Below, in pieces: positions 37,099 through 46,186 of a stretch of 64,000 bases of DNA. Positions within the stretch are counted from its first letter, which is position 1. Each line of letters opens with the position of its first letter. The DNA is taken from the NCBI RefSeq assembly GCF_001742305.1, contig NZ_MJAT01000022.1, positions 124,001-188,000 of the forward strand. The letters run 5' to 3'. The notes below the pieces were generated by a model. It did no database searches, was not told where the DNA came from, and saw only the letters and a list, made by a program, of their open reading frames with translations. The DNA is from Desulfuribacillus stibiiarsenatis. Its GTDB lineage: Bacteria > Bacillota > Bacilli > Desulfuribacillales > Desulfuribacillaceae. Made by a program: the position numbers and the translations under genes.

Positions 37099-38280
37099 TT
37101 AATAAGGAACTAGAAAGTTTTGCGCATAATGTTTCTCAATTACACCAACTCCAAGATGAGTATAGTTTTTATGCAGCATATTTACGCGATGGCCTTCACT
37201 ATTCATCCACGCTTCTACAGCTTCAATTGCATCCTGCTGACCAGCGGCGATATTTTCTGCAATCATTCGATAACCTACCTTCGCTCTGTTAAAACGGTTA
37301 GAAAGTTTGCCATGGGTGGGAGAGACATGGTCGAAATACCCGTTGGTCAACATATCATGTGCGTGATTTCGCGCGATATCGGACACCTTACCACTCCATT
37401 GTAATGGTTGTAATTGATGGCGCACTCGTATCGCGTTTGTAATGTCTAGAATTTGTCGTTCATGAGCACGATTGACAATTTCAAAATCATTGGCAGACAA
37501 TGGCAAAGCTTTAAATGACGGTGCATTTCGATAATAACTCCATTCCATAGAGTAGCCACCTGTGGCTAGAAACGTAGCATAATCACTAATGCGAATTCCT
37601 GATAATTTGTGATTATCGTGAATATCAATGTAAAATTCAATCGCCATTTGATTGTCGATGGCTACATACTTCTTGTTATCATACGACTGTTTAACATGAA
37701 CGAGGAAATTCGCATCTTCAAAGTCTAGTGATACAGAATCTTTAAGAGAATATATCTTTTGAATCTCTGTTACAGGCATTCCAATTTTAATAGAATTAAA
37801 TTCCCATGTAGGACTCACACTATATAAGGATACAACTGTATGATCTTTTATTGCAATTTGCTTATAATATTTATAGTTATCATTGTAAATCCACCACGTA
37901 TACCCGTAAGGAGTTAAATCTATTCGATTAGGCGTACCAAGTGTATCTAATACTTCTCGTTCCGTTGATCCAATCGAAATTCCGAACAGACCTTTCGCTT
38001 TCTCACTATGATTTGCCATTGTTGGGAAAGGGTTTGTGTTAGGGATTGATTCATTCGTAGGTGTTACTAACACCTGTTCAGGTACATCTTTCAAGAATGT
38101 GGTATAATTATTACTGTTCCGGTCTACTAAATTGACTAAGACTTCTAGTCCGCCTTTGTTTTCTCTTAGATGTTTCGCATAAGCGCTAAACTCAAGGAGT
38201 GTTGGTAGGGGGATTAAGGTCGATGCAATAATCACACAAAAAATAATTCCACTACACATGCCCAATAAAAAACGTTTCAA
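37099..38280 (-). CDS. exported CAP-domain protein (YkwD-like)
   Basis: 393 residues, TTG start with GGGAGGTG upstream. N-terminal signal/anchor (about 5-25); a CAP-associated domain (about 95-240) starting G-I-S-I-G-S-T-E-R-E-V-L; then a C-terminal CAP domain (about 270-390) with H-A-H-D-M, F-D-H-V, A-E-N-I-A-A-G-Q-Q-D-A and E-G-H-R-V-N-M-L. It lacks the stalk domain of its paralogue at 20470-21873 but shares the rest. Function unknown; probably acts at the envelope. Confidence 0.88.
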   Translation of the reverse strand: MKRFLLGMCSGIIFCVIIASTLIPLPTLLEFSAYAKHLRENKGGLEVLVNLVDRNSNNYTTFLKDVPEQVLVTPTNESIPNTNPFPTMANHSEKAKGLFGISIGSTEREVLDTLGTPNRIDLTPYGYTWWIYNDNYKYYKQIAIKDHTVVSLYSVSPTWEFNSIKIGMPVTEIQKIYSLKDSVSLDFEDANFLVHVKQSYDNKKYVAIDNQMAIEFYIDIHDNHKLSGIRISDYATFLATGGYSMEWSYYRNAPSFKALPLSANDFEIVNRAHERQILDITNAIRVRHQLQPLQWSGKVSDIARNHAHDMLTNGYFDHVSPTHGKLSNRFNRAKVGYRMIAENIAAGQQDAIEAVEAWMNSEGHRVNMLHKNYTHLGVGVIEKHYAQNFLVPY

Positions 38281-38526
38281 ATCTATTGCACCTCCCTAAT
38301 CTAAGTATATTATATGGATTTTCGAAACAAAACAAGTATAACGTATATAACATGGTGAAAATAATGTTAATATGTGCATAATAAGGATATTCAAAACTCT
38401 ATCATTATAGGTAGAAAATAAGCATCTTATTCACGTTAGAATGAAAGTTAGTATAACGAATCAAAAATAGTATACCAATGGGAAATGCAGCGTTGAGTAG
38501 GAAAAGAATAAATGGAGGACTCATAC

Positions 38527-39288
38527 ATGGGATTAGAAAGAATAGACAAAATCTTAACACACCTGGGTGTAGGTACAAGAAAAGAAGTGAAAAAACTGTG
38601 TCGATTAGGTAACATAACCGTAGATGGAGAAATGGTGCGCGATAGTAGTGAAAAAGTAGACCCGGAGAACGTAGAAATTGCTGTGGATGGACAAGTATTA
38701 GAATACAAAAAATATATTTATGTCATGCTACATAAGCCTGCCGGAGTCGTCTCAGCGACTGAAGATCGCCAGCACACAACGGTAATTGATCTTTTACCAG
38801 AGGGGTTTCAAGTATTCGAACCATTTCCTGTAGGTCGCTTAGATAAAGATACGGAGGGACTCATGATTCTCACGAATGATGGGCAATTTTCACATCGAGT
38901 GCTTTCGCCGAAAAAACAGATTAACAAGATGTATTATGTAGAAGTGAATCGTAACATAAAAGATGCTGACTTCAAAAGAATCGAAGAGGGAATCGCGTTA
39001 GAGGATGGCTATGTAACGATGCCAGCCGTTGTCTCAACAATAGAAAGCTTGGCGCCTGATAAAAAAGCAAACATCCCAGAAACATTTCACAGTGCTTATG
39101 CTAATCAGCGATTTATGCTAACGATTCAAGAAGGGAAATACCATCAAGTCAAACGTATGGTGGAGGCAGCTGGCAGCGAAGTAGTCTATTTAAAGAGAAT
39201 ATCGGTAGGGAACTTAGTATTGGATAGTCAACTAGCGCCAGGAGATTGCAGGGAATTGACGGAGGATGAGATGGAGGGAATTCTATGA
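38527..39288 (+). CDS. rsuA: 16S rRNA pseudouridine synthase, RsuA family
   Basis: 253 residues. An S4 RNA-binding domain (about 1-60: R-I-D-K-I-L-T-H-L-G-V-G-T-R-K-E-V) is followed by the RsuA/RluB catalytic domain. The catalytic Asp is in G-R-L-D-K-D-T-E-G-L, and H-Q-V-K-R-M is the conserved C-terminal block. It modifies rRNA, probably U516 of 16S rRNA. The ATG at 38527 is chosen because GGAGG lies 8 bases upstream; the ATG at 38512 overlaps that site. Its stop overlaps the next start by 4 bases. Confidence 0.92.
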   Translation: MGLERIDKILTHLGVGTRKEVKKLCRLGNITVDGEMVRDSSEKVDPENVEIAVDGQVLEYKKYIYVMLHKPAGVVSATEDRQHTTVIDLLPEGFQVFEPFPVGRLDKDTEGLMILTNDGQFSHRVLSPKKQINKMYYVEVNRNIKDADFKRIEEGIALEDGYVTMPAVVSTIESLAPDKKANIPETFHSAYANQRFMLTIQEGKYHQVKRMVEAAGSEVVYLKRISVGNLVLDSQLAPGDCRELTEDEMEGIL

Positions 39289-40388
39289 AGCCCAGTTTTG
39301 CCAGTGATAACTACGCCCCAGTACATCCCTTCGTAATGGAGGCGCTCATAGAGGCGAATCATGGGCATGTTCCTGCTTACGGGAATGATCAATATACACA
39401 GGCTGCGATAGAAGCATTTAAAGATATATTTGGTGCAGATATAGAGGTATTCTTTGTGTATAACGGGACTGGTGCAAACACGATTGGTCTCACAACAATT
39501 ACGCGGTCTTATCACGGCGTCCTGGTCGCCAATACTGGACATATCAATGTGGATGAATGCGGTGCGCCAGAGAAGTTTACTGGTTGCAAGCTACTAGACA
39601 TAGAAAGTGATAGCGGAAAACTTACTGTAGAGCAAATGCAGCCATACCTTCATAAATTGGGTGAGCAACATCATAGCCAACCAAGAGTTATATCGATTAC
39701 CCAAGGGACAGAATATGGTACGGTGTACTCAATCGATGAAATACAGGAGATTTCTGACTTTGCTAAGCAAAATAATCTGTTGTTACATATGGACGGAGCA
39801 CGTATAGCAAACGCTGTAGCGTCACAATTACAATCAATCGATCAAGGGCATAATGAATACGATACAACCAATCAAGAACGCTATCAATGGGGTATCAAGC
39901 TCTTAAAAGGAATGACGAAGGATGCGGGTGTCGACGTGTTATCGTTTGGCGGGACGAAAAATGGAATGATGTTCGGAGAAGCTGTGATATTTTTCAATAC
40001 AGCATTAGCCCATGAGTTTAGATTTTTCCGTAAGCAAGGGATGCAGCTTCATTCGAAAATGCGATATATTGGGGCGCAATTCCAAGAACTACTCAAGAAT
40101 CATTTATGGTTGCAAAACAGCCTACATGCCAATGCTATGGCGCAATTGTTAGCAAATCAGCTGAGAAAATATCCGAAAATCCAGATTACACAGCCAGTGC
40201 AAGCAAATGTTATATTTGCAACGATTCCTCAGGAAATGCTAGACATTCTATCAGAACAATTTCATTTTTATGTTTGGAATCCCGATTGTTTAGAGGTACG
40301 GTGGATGACTTCCTTTGATACAACAGTGGAAGACATTCAGAGATTTATAAAAACGATTGCTGACTACTATGCTGTTGCATTAGATTGA
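39285..40388 (+). CDS. ltaE: low-specificity L-threonine aldolase
   Basis: 367 residues, a fold type I PLP enzyme. The PLP lysine is Lys225 in S-F-G-G-T-K-N-G, and Asp170 in H-M-D-G-A-R binds the pyridine nitrogen. It splits L-threonine or allo-threonine to glycine and acetaldehyde. The start overlaps the rsuA stop (ATGA), so the two are coupled. The 3' end overlaps the convergent kinase gene by 44 bases. Confidence 0.92.
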   Translation: MKPSFASDNYAPVHPFVMEALIEANHGHVPAYGNDQYTQAAIEAFKDIFGADIEVFFVYNGTGANTIGLTTITRSYHGVLVANTGHINVDECGAPEKFTGCKLLDIESDSGKLTVEQMQPYLHKLGEQHHSQPRVISITQGTEYGTVYSIDEIQEISDFAKQNNLLLHMDGARIANAVASQLQSIDQGHNEYDTTNQERYQWGIKLLKGMTKDAGVDVLSFGGTKNGMMFGEAVIFFNTALAHEFRFFRKQGMQLHSKMRYIGAQFQELLKNHLWLQNSLHANAMAQLLANQLRKYPKIQITQPVQANVIFATIPQEMLDILSEQFHFYVWNPDCLEVRWMTSFDTTVEDIQRFIKTIADYYAVALD

Positions 40389-41814
40389 AATCTTTATCAT
40401 ATGCAGTAGGGAAATGCAAAGTCACGATTGTCCCCCAAGAACCAGTGGAAATTTCCATAGAGCCATGATGACGATCGATAATCGATTGGCATACAGCTAA
40501 CCCTAATCCTACATGCTTCTCTTTCGTTGAAATAAAAGGTGTTCCCATTCGGTCCAGTATACTATCCGGTATACCTGGGCCGTCGTCTTTTATTTTGATG
40601 AAGACATCATGATTGGTTTGGCCAGTACTGATTGTTAATGTCTGCCCCGCTTTCATTGCCTCGCAGGCGTTTTGTACTAAGTATAGTATCAACTGTCGAA
40701 CTTCTCGAGTGTCGATAAGCACCAAAGAATGCTTTGTTAAATCAAGCGTTACTTGGATATCAAAATTATTAGCTTGCTCCTCAATGATTGGGAATAGATT
40801 TTCGATGATTGGATTTAAACTTTTTAATTCGGGCGATAAAGGGGTCTCCTTCGCCAAAGATAAATAATCGTTGATAATGCTACTAGTTCGGTCAATTTCC
40901 TGTAACATTAACATGAAATAATGGCTGTCTTGCTCATAGGCCTTCTTAGTAGATAAGAGCTGTAAGAACCCCTTCACTGTTGTCAACGGATTGCGAATTT
41001 CATGGGCAATCGAGCCGGCCATTTGACCAATCAATTTGTATTTCTCTAATTTCATTATATCGCTTTGCATCAGTGTATAATCGGTGATGTCGACTAGTGT
41101 GCAAAATAAAAGCTGTTGCTCGCGTATTTCTAGCCTCTCTATAGAAAGTAAGGCTATCTTATTGTTGTTATCCATGGTTATAAAGGCAACTTCCGTATTT
41201 GTGATGCGTTGTGAGTTGCGAACAAGGTACACAAGCTTTTCATAAGTATCCTCAGTAAGAAATTGGCGGAACGAAACATTCTTGTGCAAAAGCTCTTCTC
41301 TAGGAATCTTAGTGAAACTCAAGAAGCGCTCATTAGCATCGACACAAAGGCCTGTATGGTATTCTAATAGCATACAAGGCAAGGGGTTACTGTGGAACAA
41401 TTGCCGGAAATGGTCCTCAGAAGAACGTAACTGGTTGACAATCTCTCGATTGCATTCCTCCTTATCAATTAAGGCGTTTAAGATGGGGGTGATTTCCTTA
41501 AAGACTAACTCTTGATGGGCGATTGGTTGATTATTCGCAATGGCTAAAGAAAATGATTCTAAATTCTTTGCAAATATCGTAAAAATTAACCATGCGAAGG
41601 ATAAAGCTATAAGGGAGAATAAGAGTCCTGCTAGGGCAAACTTACAAGCTTTTATAAAGGCGGGGTAGATTTGGATGCCGGCTTGATAAGCATCCATAAA
41701 AGTAATTAGCGTTAAGCCAACGGTTGGGATTAATGCAATGAGTAGAATCCATAAGTAATACCTTCGAGCAATCGATAATGGAAATAGCTTTTTATACAGA
41801 TTACTATATTTCAT
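40345..41814 (-). CDS. PAS-domain histidine kinase (Kin/NtrB-like)
   Basis: 489 residues. Two N-terminal membrane helices (about 20-40 and 48-72) with only a short outside loop, a linker, a PAS domain (about 140-250: F-R-Q-L-F-H-S-N-P-L-P), HisKA with S-I-A-H-E-I-R-N-P-L-T-T-V-K-G-F, and HATPase with D-D-G-P-G-I-P and H-V-G-L-G-L-A-V. The H-box type resembles the Bacillus sporulation kinases KinA/B/E, and there is no adjacent response regulator, as with those orphan kinases. A role in a phosphorelay is an inference. The ATG follows GAGAGG. Confidence 0.9.
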   Translation of the reverse strand: MKYSNLYKKLFPLSIARRYYLWILLIALIPTVGLTLITFMDAYQAGIQIYPAFIKACKFALAGLLFSLIALSFAWLIFTIFAKNLESFSLAIANNQPIAHQELVFKEITPILNALIDKEECNREIVNQLRSSEDHFRQLFHSNPLPCMLLEYHTGLCVDANERFLSFTKIPREELLHKNVSFRQFLTEDTYEKLVYLVRNSQRITNTEVAFITMDNNNKIALLSIERLEIREQQLLFCTLVDITDYTLMQSDIMKLEKYKLIGQMAGSIAHEIRNPLTTVKGFLQLLSTKKAYEQDSHYFMLMLQEIDRTSSIINDYLSLAKETPLSPELKSLNPIIENLFPIIEEQANNFDIQVTLDLTKHSLVLIDTREVRQLILYLVQNACEAMKAGQTLTISTGQTNHDVFIKIKDDGPGIPDSILDRMGTPFISTKEKHVGLGLAVCQSIIDRHHGSMEISTGSWGTIVTLHFPTAYDKDFNLMQQHSSQQSFL

Positions 41815-41992
41815 GTAACTGATCCTCTCAAGTTATGATTGTGTAACTTATGTTGATTATATAGCAAAGCTATTCCAGAACTATGGTACTAACATTGATT
41901 CTAAACAAGTGCAATGGAGTGATTAATAGCCATTATAACAACTGGGAATGGTAGGAACAAGTGTTTTCATACAATTATCTCATAGGAGGTGT

Positions 41993-42715
41993 ATGGTGAG
42001 ACATATAAGCATAAAAGGGTGTCTATTTGTAGTATTGCTCAGTGTGTTGTTAGTGTTAACAGGTTGTGCGGAAGGGACATTTCACATTACGATTCATAAG
42101 GATTATAGTGCTGACTTGCGCTATCAAGTTGGTGTGAATCAAGGTGTAGCGGGGTTTCTAGTGTTAGCGCAAGAGAACCCAATGCTAGAATTGAAACGTA
42201 GGGCTGAGATTTACGGATACTCTGTTACCGGCTATACAGACGCTAGTTCTACAGGCATCATAGCAGAGCGGCATGTAGAATCTATTATTAACTTCGACGC
42301 ACAAGAAGTCGACGTGCTGGTTGCTGGACTAATTGATAATAGTAGCGGTGAAAACAAAGAGAATTTCCGTTTTTATGAAGAGAAGGGATTTTTCACGAAT
42401 CGTTATCAGGTTGAGGCGAACATTGACTTGAGAAACCTTAACTTTCTAGATAACCAAGAAATAAATTTCCTCGGGAGTAAGATGTTAGAACAAATGAATT
42501 TGCAATGTATCGTCACACTACCGATTAAGGTTATCAAGCATAATGCCCATGAAACGAAAGATGAGGGATACACATTGGTTTGGAATCTGAAGGCTGGGGC
42601 GGAGAATCCAATCATACTTCAAGCAAGCGTTCCTAATATAAAGAACATCATAACTTTTATAATTGCGACAATTCTATTAGTAATGGGTTTTTTCTTTATT
42701 ATAAAGAAAACTTAG
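41993..42715 (+). CDS. DUF3153-like membrane-anchored lipoprotein
   Basis: About 240 residues. Lipobox L-T-G-C (Cys25) after a signal peptide, an extracytoplasmic domain (about 30-215), and a C-terminal membrane helix followed by I-I-K-K-T. The lipoprotein-plus-C-terminal-helix layout and the beginning (T-F-H-I-T-I-H-K-D-Y-S-A-D) resemble DUF3153/LppM-type proteins of unknown function. Start is ATG 41993 or GTG 41996; GTG is better spaced from AGGAGG. The last codons (I-K-K-T-stop) lie in dispersed repeat copy 2, so the repeat supplies the stop codon. Confidence 0.75.
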   Translation: MVRHISIKGCLFVVLLSVLLVLTGCAEGTFHITIHKDYSADLRYQVGVNQGVAGFLVLAQENPMLELKRRAEIYGYSVTGYTDASSTGIIAERHVESIINFDAQEVDVLVAGLIDNSSGENKENFRFYEEKGFFTNRYQVEANIDLRNLNFLDNQEINFLGSKMLEQMNLQCIVTLPIKVIKHNAHETKDEGYTLVWNLKAGAENPIILQASVPNIKNIITFIIATILLVMGFFFIIKKT

Positions 42716-42878
42716 TTCAGATGGAGTTTTTACTCCACTTGAACTCTAGTTGCACTTATTTCGAAGCTTGGCGGCACTTATCTCCCGCTTTCACCTCAGG
42801 TCGTAATGGTTCTAACTATTTTAAAATAGAAGAACCATTCTGTAGAAGTGGGAGTATTAGTAAACGCCGCTGAGATAA
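42701..42878 (+). repeat. dispersed structured intergenic repeat, copy 2 (long form)
   Basis: 178 bases. Same ends and stems as copy 1, plus an apical hairpin in which AATGGTTCT (42805-42813) pairs with AGAACCATT (42831-42839) around an inner CTATTTT/AAAATAG. It begins inside the 3' end of the upstream lipoprotein gene and ends 101 bases before znuA. Confidence 0.88.
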
Positions 42879-42894
42879 AAAAATGAAACGCACC

Positions 42895-42917
42895 TAAATC
42901 GTAATCGTTCTTATTTA
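42895..42917 (+). promoter_or_regulatory. candidate Zur operator upstream of the zinc uptake operon
   Basis: TAAATCGTAATCGTTCTTATTTA. The left half matches the Bacillus Zur box (AAATCGTAAT) exactly; the right half is degenerate. It lies about 62 bases upstream of znuA, and zur is the last gene of the operon. Confidence 0.5.
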
Positions 42918-42978
42918 CAGATAATTTCATATACATTATACTAATGGAAAATATAGAGAAATACAAGGGGTGCGATTG

Positions 42979-44103
42979 ATGATGAATGGACTGGTTTATA
43001 ATGCAATTAATACAAAGAGAAGGATTCGAAGCGTAATTATGATTCTAGTGTTGCTAGTAGGATTGGTATTCGCTGGTTGCTCCAATCACGCGAATCCTAC
43101 GAACAATGCACAACGCGAAAGTAAGTCGCCGGAGAGTATAGATAACAATCGTAATACATTAACCGTATATACAACAACCCTAGCGAACTACGAATTCACA
43201 AAAGTTATAGGCGGAGAGTTTGTGGAGGTTAACAATATCGTTCCAGTAGGAGTAGATTCCCATGACTTTGAACCTTCAGCTCAGACAATGATAGGTATAG
43301 CGAAAGCAGACTTAGTTGTATATAATGGTGGGGGATTTGAGTTATGGATTGATAAACTCCATGAAGCAGTGGGGAAAGAGAGTCACGTAATTTTGCTAGA
43401 TACGACGCAAGATATGAAGTTAATGGAATCGGACGAAGTGCATGCTGACGATATGCATGAAAGCGATATCGATCACAAGGACGACCATGAACACGGCTTT
43501 TTAGAAGAATTATGGCATACAGTGCGGGGTTGGTTTTCTGATTCCCACGACCATGATCATGATGCACACGACCATGGGGATTTCGATCCACATGTATGGT
43601 TAAACCCATTGCTAGCAATAGAGCAGGCAGATAAAATTGCCAAGACGTTGGCGCACATTGATCCAGCGAATGCAGAGTACTATCAAACGAATTCTATGAA
43701 TCTTAAGCAGCAATTACTAGATTTAGATGCAGAGTTTGAAAATGCTCTGAACGATATGCCGAATCATAAGTTTTTTGTTTCCCATAAGGGATATTCGTAT
43801 TTAGCAGAACGTTATGGATTAGAACAAGTTGCGATTAATGGCATTCATCCAGGGGCAGAACCAAGCCAAAAAGAGATACAGACAATCATCGATGAAATGA
43901 AAGCGCTTGGAATCCAACACCTTTTCTTCGAGACGACGGTAAGTAATAAGATAGCAAATGTAATTAAAGATGAGATTGGTGCTGATGTATTGTTTTTACA
44001 CCCGTTAGAGAATTATACGGAACAGGATATCCAGAACCAAGAGACATATTTCACACTTATGAGAAAGAATTTGGGAAATCTAGTAATGGCGTTTGCAGAA
44101 TAG
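42979..44103 (+). CDS. znuA: zinc ABC transporter substrate-binding lipoprotein (ZnuA/AdcA)
   Basis: About 374 residues. Lipobox F-A-G-C (Cys34), then the cluster A-I solute-binding fold. Metal ligands sit in V-D-S-H-D-F-E-P, H-V-W-L-N-P, S-H-K-G-Y-S-Y and the E-T-T-V-S-N-K segment. A His/Asp-rich loop (about 145-200, many H-D-H repeats) between the first two ligands is typical of zinc rather than manganese receptors. The ATG at 42979 has AAGGGG upstream; GTG 42970 and TTG 42976 are in frame. First gene of the znuACB-zur operon. Confidence 0.94.
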   Translation: MMNGLVYNAINTKRRIRSVIMILVLLVGLVFAGCSNHANPTNNAQRESKSPESIDNNRNTLTVYTTTLANYEFTKVIGGEFVEVNNIVPVGVDSHDFEPSAQTMIGIAKADLVVYNGGGFELWIDKLHEAVGKESHVILLDTTQDMKLMESDEVHADDMHESDIDHKDDHEHGFLEELWHTVRGWFSDSHDHDHDAHDHGDFDPHVWLNPLLAIEQADKIAKTLAHIDPANAEYYQTNSMNLKQQLLDLDAEFENALNDMPNHKFFVSHKGYSYLAERYGLEQVAINGIHPGAEPSQKEIQTIIDEMKALGIQHLFFETTVSNKIANVIKDEIGADVLFLHPLENYTEQDIQNQETYFTLMRKNLGNLVMAFAE

Positions 44104-44112
44104 GAGCCACGT

Positions 44113-44877
44113 ATGATCCTTCAATTAAGCAATATATTTTTCCAATATGATACTCGGGTTGTCTTACGTAATGTCAACTTATCTGTGGAAGCGGGAGATT
44201 TTCTCGGTATCGTTGGGCCTAACGGTTCTGGGAAATCGACATTGTTAAAAACAATGATGGGACTAATCAGCCCTGACCAGGGGGAAGTTAAACTTTTTGG
44301 TAAAAGCATAAAGGAGTTTCGTGAGTGGCATAGAATTGGTTACATACCTCAAAAGGTGAACAGCTTAAATGTAGGATTTCCTGCAACGGTATTTGAAGTG
44401 GTTTCTATGGGATTAACAGGGAAAAAGGGAATGTTGAATCGCTTATCGAAGGCAGATGACGCAGAAGTGGAAGCGACCATCGCATTAGTCGGATTACAGA
44501 AAAAGCGGAACGATCTGATTGGTACTCTATCAGGGGGACAACTACAAAGGGTATTTATCGCGCGGGCTTTGGTATCAAAGCCCGATGTCATGATTTTTGA
44601 TGAGCCAACTGTCGGTGTAGATGCCAACTCGATGGAAAGCTTTTATCAACTATTAGAAGATTTACATCGTCATCATAAGAAAACGATTGTTTTGGTCAGT
44701 CATGATATTGGTGCGATTACCACGAGAGTGAATAAGGTGGCATGTATCAATCGAGAATTGTACTATCATGGTGATCATCTGGGATTTATAGAAAATCAAC
44801 AACAAATTCTCGCACAAGCGTATCAGCATTCTATCACACTCATTGAACATGGTCACAAAACGGAATGTTCATGCTAA
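44113..44877 (+). CDS. znuC: zinc ABC transporter ATP-binding protein
   Basis: 254 residues. Walker A G-P-N-G-S-G-K-S-T, signature L-S-G-G-Q-L-Q-R-V, Walker B V-M-I-F-D-E-P, switch His in V-S-H-D. Metal-type ABC ATPase that powers zinc import by ZnuB. It starts 9 bases after znuA and is followed within 15 bases by znuB. The C-terminus ends with H-K-T-E-C-S-C, a possible metal-binding tail. Confidence 0.95.
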   Translation: MILQLSNIFFQYDTRVVLRNVNLSVEAGDFLGIVGPNGSGKSTLLKTMMGLISPDQGEVKLFGKSIKEFREWHRIGYIPQKVNSLNVGFPATVFEVVSMGLTGKKGMLNRLSKADDAEVEATIALVGLQKKRNDLIGTLSGGQLQRVFIARALVSKPDVMIFDEPTVGVDANSMESFYQLLEDLHRHHKKTIVLVSHDIGAITTRVNKVACINRELYYHGDHLGFIENQQQILAQAYQHSITLIEHGHKTECSC

Positions 44878-44889
44878 GGGGCGTTACTA

Positions 44890-45777
44890 TTGATTGAAGT
44901 TCTACTAAACTATAGTTTCATGCAACGGGCATTTATTGCTGGAATTCTTATCGGTATAGTCGCGCCAGTGATTGGTGTGTTTCTTGTATTGCGACGTCTA
45001 TCGTTAATTGCAGATGCGCTTTCGCACGTGACACTCACTGGAATAGCGCTCGGGATGTTGTGGAATAAATGGAATCCAATGCTTGCTATAAATCCAGTAG
45101 TTTCTGGTATGGCGGTATCTGTCGTTGGAGCGTTATCGATTGAGCAGCTTCGAAAGGTGTATAAATATTATCAGGAACTAGCCATTCCTGTCATTTTATC
45201 GGCAGGTATAGGATTAGGCATCGTATTAATCAGCCTGGCAGATGGATTTAACGCCAACTTGTTTGGCTATCTATTTGGAAGCGTTGTTGCTGTTAGTACG
45301 TCTGACGTGTGGCTCATTGGTATGGTCGCGGTAGGCGTGATAGGTGTGATTGTTATATTCTATAAGGAACTGTTTTTCCTTGCATTTGACGAAGAGGGAG
45401 CAAGGCTTGCAGGAATTCCGTATCGCTTCCTTAACCTTATGTTTATTCTACTGGTGGCCTTAGTGATTGCAGTCGGAATGCGAGTAGTAGGAGTATTGCT
45501 GATTTCTTCTATGATTACGTTGCCAGTTGCCGCCAGCCTACAAGTGGCCAATAGCTTTAAGCAAACGTTCCTCTATGCAATAGGCTTTGCACAGCTTTCC
45601 ATCATTACTGGATTGTATGCTGCCTATTACTTAAATTGGGCTTCTGGGGGGACAATCGTATTAGTTGCGGTAGCAATATTGATTGTAGTGATAGCTGCAA
45701 AATCTGTGATAAAACGTAAGGGGAATCAAGATGGAAAAACGAGAAGCGATGCTGCAATTGAAACAACAGGGGTATAA
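44890..45777 (+). CDS. znuB: zinc ABC transporter permease
   Basis: 295 residues with eight or nine membrane helices, of the ABC-3 family. Conserved segments are R-R-L-S-L-I-A-D-A-L-S-H-V-T-L-T-G near helix 2 and F-D-E-E-G-A-R-L-A-G-I-P in the cytoplasmic loop. TTG start with AAGGGG upstream. Its last 47 bases overlap the zur gene in another frame. Confidence 0.95.
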   Translation: MIEVLLNYSFMQRAFIAGILIGIVAPVIGVFLVLRRLSLIADALSHVTLTGIALGMLWNKWNPMLAINPVVSGMAVSVVGALSIEQLRKVYKYYQELAIPVILSAGIGLGIVLISLADGFNANLFGYLFGSVVAVSTSDVWLIGMVAVGVIGVIVIFYKELFFLAFDEEGARLAGIPYRFLNLMFILLVALVIAVGMRVVGVLLISSMITLPVAASLQVANSFKQTFLYAIGFAQLSIITGLYAAYYLNWASGGTIVLVAVAILIVVIAAKSVIKRKGNQDGKTRSDAAIETTGV

Positions 45778-46186
45778 ACCGACGAACAGACGACAGGCAA
45801 TTTTTAATTGCATCCATGAGCAGAAAAGATTCATGTCTGCAAAGGATGTGTATGATGAGTTACAAGCTGCTTTTCCGACCTTAAGCCTGGATACAATCTA
45901 TCGCAACCTCATGATATTTACAAATGTGGGGTTACTAGAGACAACTGAGATACAAGGCGAGCGGAAATATCGGTTATTATGCTGCGCACATAACAGCCAT
46001 CACCATCATATGATTTGTACAAGCTGCGGAAAAACAATAATGATCGAAGCGGAATGTCCGATTGAACTCATAAAAATGCCCGATGATTTTGTCGTCACCG
46101 GACATAAGTTTGAGATTTATGGTTGTTGTTCAGATTGTGTTCCTGAAGGTGCAACTTCATATTCGAAAAATGACTCTGTCATGTAA
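45731..46186 (+). CDS. zur: Fur-family zinc regulator
   Basis: 151 residues. Winged helix (about 10-85: R-R-Q-A-I-F-N-C-I and S-L-D-T-I-Y-R-N-L), then the dimerisation domain with H-N-S-H-H-H-H, C-T-S-C-G-K and a C-terminal G-C-C-S-D-C, which supply the structural and sensing zinc sites. Its place in the zinc uptake operon makes Zur far more likely than Fur or PerR. It starts inside znuB with AAGGGG at suitable distance, so it is coupled to it. The 3' end overlaps the next gene on the opposite strand by 70 bases. Confidence 0.93.
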   Translation: MEKREAMLQLKQQGYKPTNRRQAIFNCIHEQKRFMSAKDVYDELQAAFPTLSLDTIYRNLMIFTNVGLLETTEIQGERKYRLLCCAHNSHHHHMICTSCGKTIMIEAECPIELIKMPDDFVVTGHKFEIYGCCSDCVPEGATSYSKNDSVM

